From Protonemura montana (lineage: Eukaryota > Arthropoda > Insecta > Plecoptera > Nemouridae), in NCBI GenBank assembly GCA_947568835.1, contig OX387603.1:1118501-1182500 (forward strand): 64,000 nt of DNA, read 5' to 3'. The position numbers and the translations under genes were made by a program. Under the pieces are notes generated by a model. It was not told the origin of the DNA, ran no database searches, and worked only from the letters and a program-made list of their open reading frames with translations. This document shows, piece by piece, positions 15,001-26,600 of the stretch. Every line of letters starts with the position of its first letter. Within the stretch, counting starts at the first letter, position 1.

Positions 15001-18000
15001 TCTAAATCTCGCCAAATCTCACCAAATCTCGTCTTAATCTCGCCAAATCTCGTCTAAATCTCGCCAAATCTCGCCAACTCTCGTCTAAATCTCGCTTATC
15101 TCGTCTAAATCTCGTATAATTCTCGTCTAAATCTCGCCAAATCTCGCCAAATCTCGTCTAATTCTCGTCAAATCTCGCCAAATCTCGTCTAAATCTCGTC
15201 ATATCTCGCCAAATCTCGCCAAATCTCGTCTAAATCTCGCCAAATCTCGTCTTAATCTCGCCAAATCTCGTCTAAATCTCGCCAAATCTCGTCAAAATCT
15301 CGCCAAATCTCGTCTAAAACTTGCCAAATCTCGCCAACTCTCGTCTAAATCTCGCCAAATCTCGTCTAATTCTCGTCAAATCTCGCCAAATCTCGCCAAC
15401 TCTCGTCTGAATCTCGCTTATCTCGTCTAAATCTCGTCTAAATCTCGTCAAATCTCGCCAAATCTCGCCAAATCTCGTCTAAATCTCGCCAAATCTCGTC
15501 AAAATCTCGCCAAATCTCGTCTAATTCTCGTCAAATCTCACCAAATCTCGTCTAATTCTCGTCATATCTCGCCAAATCTCGCCAAATCTCGTCTAAATCT
15601 CGCCAACTCTCGTCTAAATCTCGCTTATCTCGTCTAAATCTCGTCTAAATCTCGTCAAATCTCGCCAAATCTCGCCAAATCTCGTCTAAATCTCGCCAAA
15701 TCTCGTCAAAATCTCGCCAAATCTCGTCATATCTCGCCAAATCTCGTCATATCTCGCCAAATCTCGCCAAATCTCGTCTAAATCTCACCAAATCTCGTCT
15801 AAATCTCGCCAACTCTCGTCTAAATCTCGCTTATCTCGTCTAAATCTCGTCTAAATCTCGTCAAATCTCGCCAAATCTCGCCAAATCTCGTCTAAATCTC
15901 GCCAAATCTCGTCAAAATCTCGCCAAATCTCGTCTAATTCTCGTCAAATCTCGCCAAATCTCGTCTAAATCTCACCAAATCTCGTCTAAATCTCGCCAAC
16001 TCTCGTCTAAATCTCGCTTATCTCGTCTAAATCTCGTCTAAATCTCGCCAAATCTCGCCAAATCTCGTCTAATTCTCGTCAAATCTCGCCAAATCTCGTC
16101 TAATTCTCGTCATATCTCGCCAAATCTCGCCAAATCTCATCTAAATCTCGCCAAATCTCGTCTTAATCTCGCCAAATCTCGTCTTAATCTCGCCAAATCT
16201 CGTCTATATCTCGCCAAATCTCGTCAAATCTCGCAAAATCTCGCCAAATCTCGTCAAATCTCGTCTACATCTCGCCAAATCTCGCGAAATCTCGTCTTAA
16301 TCTCGCCAAATCTCGTCTAAATCTCGCCAAATCTCGCCAAATCTCGTCTAAATCTCGCCGAATCTCGCCAAATCTCGTCTATATCTCGCCAAATTTCGTC
16401 TATATCTCGCCAAATCTCGTCTAAATCTCGCCAAATCTCGTCTAATTCTCGTCAAATCTCGCCAAATCTCGCCAAATCTCGTCTAAATCTCGCCAAATCT
16501 CGTCATATTCTCGCCAAATCTCGTCTAAATCTCGCCAAATCTCGTCTAAATCTCGCCAAATCTCGTCTAAATCTCGCCAAATCTCGTCTAAATCTCGTCT
16601 AAAACTCGTCAAATCTCGCCAAATCTCGCCAAATCTCAACAAATCTCGTCTAATTCTCGTCTAAATCTCACCAAATCTCGTCTAAATCTCGCCAAATCTC
16701 GTCTAAATCTCACCAAATCTCGTCTAAATCTCGCCAAATCTCGTCTAAATCTCGTCTAAAACTCGTCAAATCTCGCCAAATCTCGCCAAATCTCAACAAA
16801 TCTCGTCTAATTCTCGTCATATCTCGCCAAATCTCGTCTAAATCTCGCCAAATCTCGTCTAAATCTCACCAAATCTCGTCTAAATCTCGCCAAATTTCGT
16901 CTATATCTCGCCAAATCTCGTCTAAATCTCGCCAAATCTCGTCTAAATCTCGCCAAATCTCGTCTAAATCTCGCTTATCTCGCCAAATCTCGTCTAATTC
17001 TCGTCAAATCTCGCCAAATCTCGCCAAATCTCGTCTAAATCTCGCCAAATCTCGTCATATTCTCGCCAAATCTCGTCTAAAACTTGCCAACTCTCGTCTA
17101 ATTCTCGTCAAATCTCGCCAAATCTCGTCTAAATCTCGCTTATCTCGTCTAAATCTCGTCTAAATCTCGTCAAATCTCGCCAAGTCTCGTCTAAATCTCA
17201 CAAAATCTCATCTAATTCTCGTCATATCTCGCCATATCTCGCCAAATCTCATCTAAATCTCGCCAAATCTCGTCTAAATCTCGCCAAATCTCGTCTTAAT
17301 CTCGCCATATCTCGTCTATATCTCGCCAAATCTCGTCAAATCTCGCAAAATCTCGCCAAATCTCGTCAAATCTCGTCTAAATCTCGCCAAATCTCGCGAA
17401 ATCTCGTCTTAATCTCGCCAAATCTCGTCTAAATCTCGCCAAATCTCGCCAAATCTCATCTAAATCTCGCCAAATCTCGCCAAATCTCGTCTAAATCTCG
17501 CCAAATTTCGTCTATATCTCGCCAAATCTCGTCTAAATCTCGCCAAATCTCGTCTAAATCTCGCCAAATCTCGTCTAAATCTCGCCAAATCTCGTCTAAA
17601 TCTCGCCAAATCTCGTCTAAAACTCGTCAAATCTCGCCAAATCTCGCCAAATCTCGTCTAAATCTCGCCAAATCTCGCCAAATCTCGTCTAATTCTCGTC
17701 CAAATCTCACCAAATCTCGTCTAATTCTCGTCATATCTCGCCAAATCTCGCCAAATCTCGCCAACTCTCGTCTAAATCTCGCCAAATCTCGTCTAAATCT
17801 CACCAAAACTCGTCTAAATCTCGTCAAATCTCGTCTGAATCTCGCCAAATCTCGTCTAAATCTCGCCAAATCTCGTCTAAATCTCGCCAAATCTCGTCTA
17901 AATCTCGCCAAATCTCGTCTAAATCTCGCCAACTCTCGTCAAAATCTCGCCAAATCTCGTCTAATTCTCGTCAAATCTCGCCAAATCTCGCCAACTCTCG

Positions 18001-20640
18001 TCTAAATCTCGCTTATCTCGCCTAAATCTCGTCTAAATCTCGTCAAATCTCGCCAAATCTCGCCAAATCTCGTCTAAATCTCGCCAAATCTCGTTAAAAT
18101 CGCGCCAAATCTCGGCTTATTCTCGTCAAATCTCGCCAAATCTCGTCTAAATCTCGCCAAATCTCGTCTAAATCTCGCCATATCTCGTCTAAATCTCGCC
18201 AAATCTCGTCTATATCTCGCCAAATCTCGCCAAATCTCGTCAAATCTCGCCAAATCTCGCCAAATCTCGTCAAATCTCGCCAAATCTCGTCTATATCTCG
18301 CCAAATCTCGTCAAATCTCGCCAAATCTCGCCAAATCTCGTCAAATCTCGTCTAAATCTCGCCAAATCTCGTCAAATCTCGCCAAATCTCGTCTATATCT
18401 CGCCAAATCTCGTCAAATCTCGCCAAATCTCGCAAATCTCGTCAAATCTCGTCTTAATCTCGCCAAATCTCGTCTAAATCTCGCCAAATCTCGCCACATC
18501 TCGTCTAAATCCCGCCAAATCTCGCCAAATCTCGTCTAAATCTCGCCAAATCTCGTCTAAATCTCGCCAAATCTCGTCTTTATCTCGCCAAATCTCGTCT
18601 AAATCTCGCCAAATCTCGTCTAAATCTCGCCAAATCTCGCCAAATCTCGTCTAATTCTCGTCAAATCTCGCCAAATCTCGCCAAATCTCGTCTAAATCTC
18701 GCCAAATTTCGTCTAAATCTCGCCAAATCTCGTCTAATTCTCGTCAATTCTCGTCTAAATCTCGCCAAATCTCGCCAAATCTCGTCTAATTCTCGTCAAA
18801 TCTCGTCAAATCTCGCCAAATCTCGCCAAATCTCGTCTAAATCTCGCCAAATCTAGTCTAAATCTCGCCAAATCTCGTCTAAATCTCGCCAAATTTCGTC
18901 TAAATATCGCCAAATCTCGTCTAAATCTCGCCAAATCTCGTCTAAATATCGCCAAATCTCGTCTCAATCTCGCCAAATCTCGTCTAATTCTCGTCAAATC
19001 TCGCCAAATCTCGCCAAATCTCGTCTAAATCTCGCCAAATCTCGCCAAATCTCGTCTAAATCTCGCCAAATCTCGTCTTAATCTCGCCAAATCTCGTCTA
19101 AATCTCGCCAAATTTCGTCTAAATCTCGCCAAATCTCGTCTAATTCTCGTCTAAATCTCGCCAAATCTCGTCTAAATCTCGCCAAATCTCGTCTAATTCT
19201 CGTCTAAATCTCGCCAAATCTCGTCTAAATCTCGCCAAATTTCGTCTAAATCTCGCCAAATCTCGTCTAAATCTCGCCAAATCTCGCCAAATCTCGCCAA
19301 ATCTCGTCTAAATCTCGCCAAATCTCGTCTTAATCTCGCCAAATCTCGTCTAAATCTCGCCAAATTTCGTCTAAATCTCGCCAAATCTCGTCTAATTCTC
19401 GTCTAAATCTCGCCAAATCTAGTCTAAATCTCGCCAAATCTCGTCCAAATCTCGCCAAATCTCGTCTAAATATCGCCAAATCTCGTCTCAATCTCGCCAA
19501 ATCTCGTCTAATTCTCGTCAAATCTCGCCAAATCTCGCCAAATCTCGTCTAAATCTCGCCAAATCTCGCCAAATCTCGTCTAAATCTCGCCAAATCTCGT
19601 CTTAATCTCGCCAAATCTCGTCTAAATCTCGCCAAATCTCGTCTAATTCTCGTCTAAATCTCGCCAAATCTCGTCTAATTCTCGTCTAAATCTCGCCAAA
19701 TCTTGTCTAAATCTCGCCAAATCTTGTCTAAATCTCGCCAAATCTCGTCTAAATCTCGCCAAATCTCGTCTAAATCTCGCCAAATCTCGTCTAATTCTCG
19801 TCAAATCTCGCCAAATCTCGCCAAATCTCGTCTAAATCTCGCCAAATCTCGCCAAATCTCGTCTAAATCTCGCCAAATCTCGTCTTAATCTCGCCAAATC
19901 TCGTCTTAATCTCGCCAAATCTCGTCTAAATCTCGCCAAATTTCGTCTAAATCTCGCCAAATCTCGTCTAATTCTCGTCTAAATCTCGCCAAATCTCGTC
20001 TAAATCTCGCCAAATCTCGTCTAAATCTCGCCAAATCTCGCCAAATCTCGTCTAAATCTCGCCAAATCTCGTCTTAATCTCGCCAAATCTCGTCTAAATC
20101 TCGCCAAATCTCGTCTTAATCTCGCCAAATCTCGTCTTAATCTCGCCAAATCTCGTCTAAATCTCGCCAAATTTCGTCTAAATCTCGCCAAATCTCGTCT
20201 AATTCTCGTCTAAATCTCGCCAAATCTCGTCTAAATCTCGCCAAATTTCGTCTAAATCTCGCCAAATCTCGTCTAATTCTCGTCTAAATCTCGCCAAATC
20301 TCGTCTAAATCTCGCCAAATCTCGTCTAAATCTCGCCAAATCTCGTCTAAATCTCGCCAAATCTCGTCAAATCTCGCCAAATCTTGTCTAAATCTCGTCT
20401 AAATCTCGCCAAATCTCGTCTAATTCTCGTCAAATCTCGCCAAATCTTGTCTAAATCTCGTCTAAATCTCGCCAAATCTCGTCTAAATCTCGCCAAATCT
20501 CGTCTAAATCTCGCCAAATCTCGTCTAAATCTCGCCAAATCTCGCCAAATCTCGTCTAAATCTCGCCAAATTTCGTCTAAATCTCGCCAAATCTCGTCTA
20601 ATTCTCGTCTAAATCTCGCCAAATCTCGTCTTATTATCGT
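1..20640. repeat. 20.6-kb satellite of 10/11-bp monomers (21-bp dimer)
   Basis: The whole stretch is made of variants of TCTCGCCAAA or TCTCGTCAAA (10 bp) and TCTCGTCTAAA (11 bp). The commonest pairing gives a 21-bp dimer, or 10.5 bp per monomer. Recurrent variant modules mark irregular higher-order structure: TCTCGCTTATCTCG occurs often between about 3.2 and 18 kb, and CTCGCGAAATCTCGTCTTAA recurs at irregular spacing. On the plus strand almost every G lies in the CpG of TCTCG. No gene, RNA gene or mobile element was seen inside. Because 21 is divisible by 3, the minus strand reads as long strings of the heptapeptide ARFRRDL; these open frames follow from the period and I do not call them genes. 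The left edge lies outside the window. Confidence 0.98.
2761..4776. repeat. Higher-order duplication in the satellite (about 640 bp at 1,368-bp offset)
   Basis: The segment at about 2765-3408 recurs at about 4133-4776, apparently identical base for base, including rare variants (CTCGCGATATC, CTCGTACAAATC, TAAAACTTGCC, CTCACCACAACTCG). The offset is 1,368 bp. The copies diverge at CTCGCCGAATC (first) against CTCGCCAAATC (second). This is a recent segmental duplication by unequal exchange or replication slippage inside the array. Confidence 0.85.
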
Positions 20641-20644
20641 CTTA

Positions 20645-23600
20645 TTACCGCAGTGCGATCTCGTAGACTCCAGCGCTGGTGACAAGGACGCAGCCGTCGA
20701 TGGCCGAGTCTTCAACGTTGATGTCTGCGATTGTCTTCGGTAAAACAAACTGCGGTCGCTCGTTGCTCTTGCTGCGGTCCCTGACATGGACAAAGTCATG
20801 TGGTTGACAAAACTTAGGTTATGTTCGATTCTCATCTTGAGTCCCATTGAATTCAATACAATTTTGTTAAATATCATTTTAATTTATTGTTATTATTTTA
20901 TTATTAACAACACTATGACCGTCTAACAAACGCGGACGCGGACTTCACTAAAAATTCAGTGAAGAGTAATTTGAAAATACAATTTTATTTTTGTAATTGT
21001 TGTAATTGTTGTAATTGTTGTAATTGTTGTAACCCTGAATCAGAACGCTGACAGCAAAACAAAGTTTACGTCGTCTGATTTCAGATAAACCCAAGATATT
21101 GAGGAAAATGGATGTCAACGCACGTGCGGAGGTAAAATTAACACATTTTCCAACCCCTGTAACTTTTTAAACCTTTGAATTAAAAAAATAAATAAAAAAA
21201 CCTTGTGGCTAAATCCACATTCTCAACAAGTTGACAAAATTTCATTGAAATCCGAGTCGGTCAACGTTGAGTGGTTTCACGTGGAATGACCCGGGTGTAG
21301 ATAGCAAAGTGGTCTGTGATTGTTGAAAGTGGTTGCCATGGTTACCTCCTGGCGACGTTGTCTCGACTCTTGCTTCCCTCGCGGTTACGTTTCCGGGTGA
21401 CGCTGGACGATGTTCGCTTGTAAACGGCGATGATTCGTTCGTCATCATGCAGCGAGAACGAGTCGACCACGGAGTCGGGGTTGAAATCCTGCGAACAAAA
21501 CACACGACATTCAACCGTTGAGTGCAGGTTCTAGGTAGAGAAACAACGTTAATGTTAAACCGTTGAGTGTGCAGGTTCTAGGTAGAGACAGAACGTCAAT
21601 GTTAAACCGTTGAGTGCAGGTTCTAGGTAGAGAAACAACGTTAATGTTAAACCGTTGAGTGTGCAGGTTCTAGGTAGAGACAGAACGTTAATGTTAAACC
21701 GTTGAGTGTGCAGGTTCTAGGTAGAGACAGAACGTTAATGTTAAACCGTTGAGTGCAGGTTCTAGGTAGAGAAACAACGTCAATGTTAAACCGTTGAGTG
21801 TGCAGGTTCTAGGTAGAGACAGAACGTTAATGTTAAACCGTTGAGTGTGGAGGTTCTAGGTAGAGACAGAACGTTAATGTTAAACCGTTGAGTGCAGGTT
21901 CTAGGTAGAGACAGAACGTTAATGTTAAACCGTTGAGTGTGCAGGTTCTAGGTAGAGACAGAACGTTAATGTTAAACCGTTGAGTGTGCAGGTTCTAGGT
22001 AGAGACAGAACGTTAATGTTAAACCGTTGAGTGTGCAGGTTCTAGGTAGAGACAGAACGTTAATGTTAAACCGTTGAGTGTGCAGGTTCTAGGTAGAGAA
22101 ACAACGTCTATGTTAAACCGTTGAGTGTGTAGGTTCTAGGTAGAGACAGAACGTTAATGTTAAACCGTTGAGTGTGCAGGTTCTAGGTAGAGAAACAACG
22201 TTAATGTTAAACCGTTGAGTGTGCAGGTTCTAGGTAGAGACAGAACGTTAATGTTAAACCGTTGAGTGTGCAGGTTCTAGGTAGAGACAGAACGTTAATG
22301 TTAAATCGTTGAGTGTAGGTTCTAGGTAGAGAAACAACGTTAATGTTAAACCGTTGAGTGCAGGTTCTAGGTAGAGAAACAACTTCAATGTTACAGTCTC
22401 TGTGTGAAAGATGGCCGCCAAATGACTACCTTACCGACAAAAATGCAGAGTACCGGAACATCACGTTAAGTGGAGCCACTGTCGTATGAAATTTAATTTC
22501 GATATTTCTCGTAGGTTAACTCGCTTTTGAGACTTTTCATACTCAAAAAATCTTCATCAATGTTTACCTCAACGATTGATAAACACGTAACGATATTAAA
22601 ATGTTGGTATAAAATATGAAATATATTTCAAAGCTAAGTGATGCCAACATTGAGGTACAAGTTAGGTTATCTTATGACTGATAATTCAAAATAGAAATAA
22701 TTATTTCCTTTGTCTATTATTAACTCACTGTGTCTCCATCGAGTCTGCTCTCGGCAAACGAGCACGAGACGACCGATATCGTCTGCATCTCGTCGTCGGT
22801 GACGAACAAGAAGCGATCGGTGACCAACACGTCTCGGCTCAGTGGCGCCAACTTGTGCACAAACAGCGGCACAATTTCAAGCGCCATTCCGTGGATCTGC
22901 GACCAAAATCAAAACCAATCTTCACGTAAAACAAGACTCATGTCTACTTGATGTAAACTTAGCACTTGTTTTAACAAAAACTATTTCAACTGGGTTTTCA
23001 ATGCTAAGTGAAGAACAACTGAATTTCCCAACGTTTCGTAACTTGTACCTGTTACTTCATCAAGGGTAAGAGCAGTCCTGACAATTTTCCAATAACAAAA
23101 GAAACCACATAAAATTATAACAATTACCAAGTTCAAGCTTCCTTAATGCATCTAAATAAAATAATCAGGGTCAATAACTAAAAAACTAACTCATTTTGTA
23201 TTTTCTGAAATATGACCCTGAAAAAATTGGCGTTTTTTAACTAACCAATTAAAAAAAACCCAGTTCAAATAGTTTTTGTACAAAACAAAAAAGGAACATG
23301 TTTTTTTTAGATGAAATCTTATTTAAATTGCAAACGCTTGCAATGCCCGGGGTATTTTTACAGTATTTATAGTGTTCATAATGAAATAGATACATGTTAT
23401 TGACAAAGTGTATAGGATCTCGATTGTGTACCAAACTGTCAACTTACCGTCAGTATGCTGCTGGGAGCATAAAAGCCAGACAGAAGATAAAGTCCCCGGG
23501 CGTATTGCGGCTGGAGGAACGTCTCCCCGACCTGCGGGCTAAGCTTTGTAGGCGTCGGCCCCGTCCCGGTCCAATCGGAGCCATCTGACGAGGTGGACGT

Positions 23601-26600
23601 CTTACGGGCTCGCTGGGACTCATCGCTACTGCTGCCGTTACTACCTGTAGACAAACAGACCGGCTTTAATAATCCTATACTGGAATATGTCGGTACTGGC
23701 TGGTACCCTATACTAGAATTTGTTGGTACTGGCTGGTACCCTATACTAGAATATGTTGGTACCGGCTGGTACCCTATACTAGAATATGTTGGTACCGGCT
23801 GGTACCCTATACTAGAATATGTCAATGCTAGCTGGTAAAACAAAGATGATTAATAAAATGAAACTTGTTCGTGACTGATTCGTTCAAGAGCAGCCAAAAC
23901 TGGTAAATTGATGTGCGTTTTGTTGGCGTACCTCTCCGCACTCGAACTTCCTTCGGGTTGGTACCCTTGGACCGAGCTTCTGCCAGCCGTTGCCGCATGT
24001 TTGCCAACTTCTCCACCGACAGCTGCTTCAGTCCTTGGAGCCGGGACCTCGCCGTTGGTAGCGCTGTTGCACGTACAGAAGCCTCCCCTTCTGCAAGGAG
24101 GAAAAAACTGGCTGGATCATATGCTCTATCCAGGTCATTTGAGATCAGCTGGCTGGATCCTATGCTCTATCCATGTTATTTGAGATCAGCTGGCTGGATC
24201 CTATGCTCTATCCGGGTTATTTGAGATCAGCTGGCTGGATCCTATGCTCTATCCAGGTTACTTGAGATCAGCTGGCTGGATCCTATGCTCTATCCAGGTT
24301 ACTTGAGATCAGCTGGCTGGATCCTATGCTCTATCCAGGTTATTTGAGATCAACTGGCTGGATCATATGCTCTATCCAGGTCATTTGAGATCAGCTGGCT
24401 GGATCCTATGCTCTATCCAGGTTATTTGAGATCAGCTGGCTAGATCATATGCTCTATCCAGGTTATTTGAGATCAGCTGGCTGGATCCTATGCTCTATCC
24501 AGGTTATTTGAGATCAGCTGGCTGGATCCTATGCTCTATCCATGTTATTTAAGATCAGCTGGCTAGATCCTATGCTCTATCCAGGTTATTTGAGATCAGC
24601 TGGCTAGATCCTATGCTCTATCCAGGTTATTTGAGATCAGCTGACTGGATCCTATGCTCTATCCAGGTTATTTGAAATCAGCTGGCTGGATCCTATGCTC
24701 TATCCAGGTTATGTAAGATCAGCTGACTGGATCCTATGCTCTATCCAGGTTATTTGAGATCAGCTGGCTGGATCATATGTTCTATCCAGGTTATTTGAGA
24801 TCAGCTGGCTGGATCCTATGCTCTATCCAGGTTATTTGAGATCAGCTGGCTGGATCCTATGCTCTATCCAGGTTATTTGAGATCAACTGGCTGGATCATA
24901 TGTTCTATCCAGGTTATTTGAGATCAGCTGGCTGGATCCTATGCTCTATCCAGGTTATTTGAGATCAGCTGGCTGGATCATATGTTCTATCCAGGTTATT
25001 TGAGATCAGCTGGCTGGATCCTATGCTCTATCCAGGTTATTTGAGATCAGCTGGCTGGATCCTATGCTCTATCCAGGTTATTTGAGATCAACTGACTGGA
25101 TCATATGCTCTATCCAGGTTATTTGAGATCAGCTGGCTGGATCCTATGCTCTATCCAGGTTAATTGAGATCAGCTGGCTGGATCCTATGTTCTATCCAGG
25201 TTATTTGAGATCAGCTGGCTGGATCCTATGTTCTATCCAGGTTATTTGATATCAGCTGGCTGGATCCTATGCTCTATCCAGGTTATTTGAGATCAGCTGG
25301 CTGGATCCTATGCTCTATCCAGGTTATTTGAGATCAGCTGGCTGGATCCTATGTTCTATCCAGGTTATTTGAGATCAGCTGGCTGGATCCTATGCTCTAT
25401 TTAGGTTATTTGAGATCAGCTGGCTGGATCCTATGCTCTATCCAGGTTATTTGAGATCATTACCTGTATTGAAATTGTCGCCTGTTTTTCCTATGTTCTC
25501 CAGCGGCCAGATGTATCCCGTTGTGCGTTGTTCGATGAGCAACTTCCACTGGACGCGCTGCTCTCCGGTTATCTTGACGCAGAGGAAATAAAACTCATAA
25601 CAACATTTGAAAATAACTCGGTAATAAGTAACTGAAATGTAACCATGGCAATAATTCTAACTCAGTTGCTAGGATACAAAATGCTATTAATACGTTTAAT
25701 TACAAATCTCTCAACGCCGCTTTTCCAGAGGCACGTTAATAAGTTAACAGTCTGTTAACAAACAAAATATATCTTCTGATTGGCTGTTGCTAGGCAATGA
25801 ACAATTTAACAGACTGTTAGGTTCTTAGCAGATGACTGATGAATCGGGCATTAGTCTTCGTTGTCAGCAGCTGAATTTAAATTGTGAATGTTTGTCATGT
25901 TAAGCTTCTGTTTATGACGGGTTAGGTGAGGGTTGAGACTCACGAGCAGGAAGACGTTGTCCAAGCAGTTGTCCAGGCAGACGTGGATCGCAGAGATTGC
26001 CGACTTCACGGCAGTGCTGCCAACCTGCACCCCAGCCGTCAGGCTCACAAACACGATGTCACCACGGTCTGTGCCAACCTGATACAAGCATAGCACACAA
26101 GGATCTTAAAACTTGGTTATCATATGGGACTGCACACAATTGACATAGCAATAAGCACAAGCATAGCACACAAGGATCTTAAAACTTGGTTATCATATGG
26201 GACTGCACACAATTGACATAGCAATAAGCACAAGCATAGCACACAAGGATCTTAAAACTTGGTTATCATATGGGACTGCACACAATTGACATAGCAATAA
26301 GCACAAGCATAGCACACAAGGATCTTAAAACTTGGTTATCATATGGGACTGCACACAATTGACATAGCAATAAGCACAAGCATAGCACACAAAGATCTTA
26401 AAACTTGGTTATCATATGGGACTGCACACAATTGACATAGCAATAAGCACAAGCATAGCGCACAAGGATCTTAAAACTTGGTTATCATATGGGACTGCAC
26501 ACAATTGACATAGCAATCAGCACAAGCATAGCACACAAGAATCTTAAAACTTGGTTATCATATGGGACTGCACACAATTGACATAGCAATAAGCACAAGC

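Noticed and set aside
1-20640. Dozens of open frames of 60-180 codons with RDLARFR or KSRLNLA/KSRQISS repeats
   Set aside because: They follow from a 21-bp period (seven codons); no start context, splice structure or non-repeat domain supports them.
1-20640. CRISPR array
   Set aside because: No unique spacers between repeats; the host is eukaryotic; simple satellite.
23439-23843. Extension of the exon through the 33-bp repeat (TYSSIGYQPVP units) as coding sequence
   Set aside because: A good acceptor (TCTACAG) and phase agreement place the repeat in the intron.
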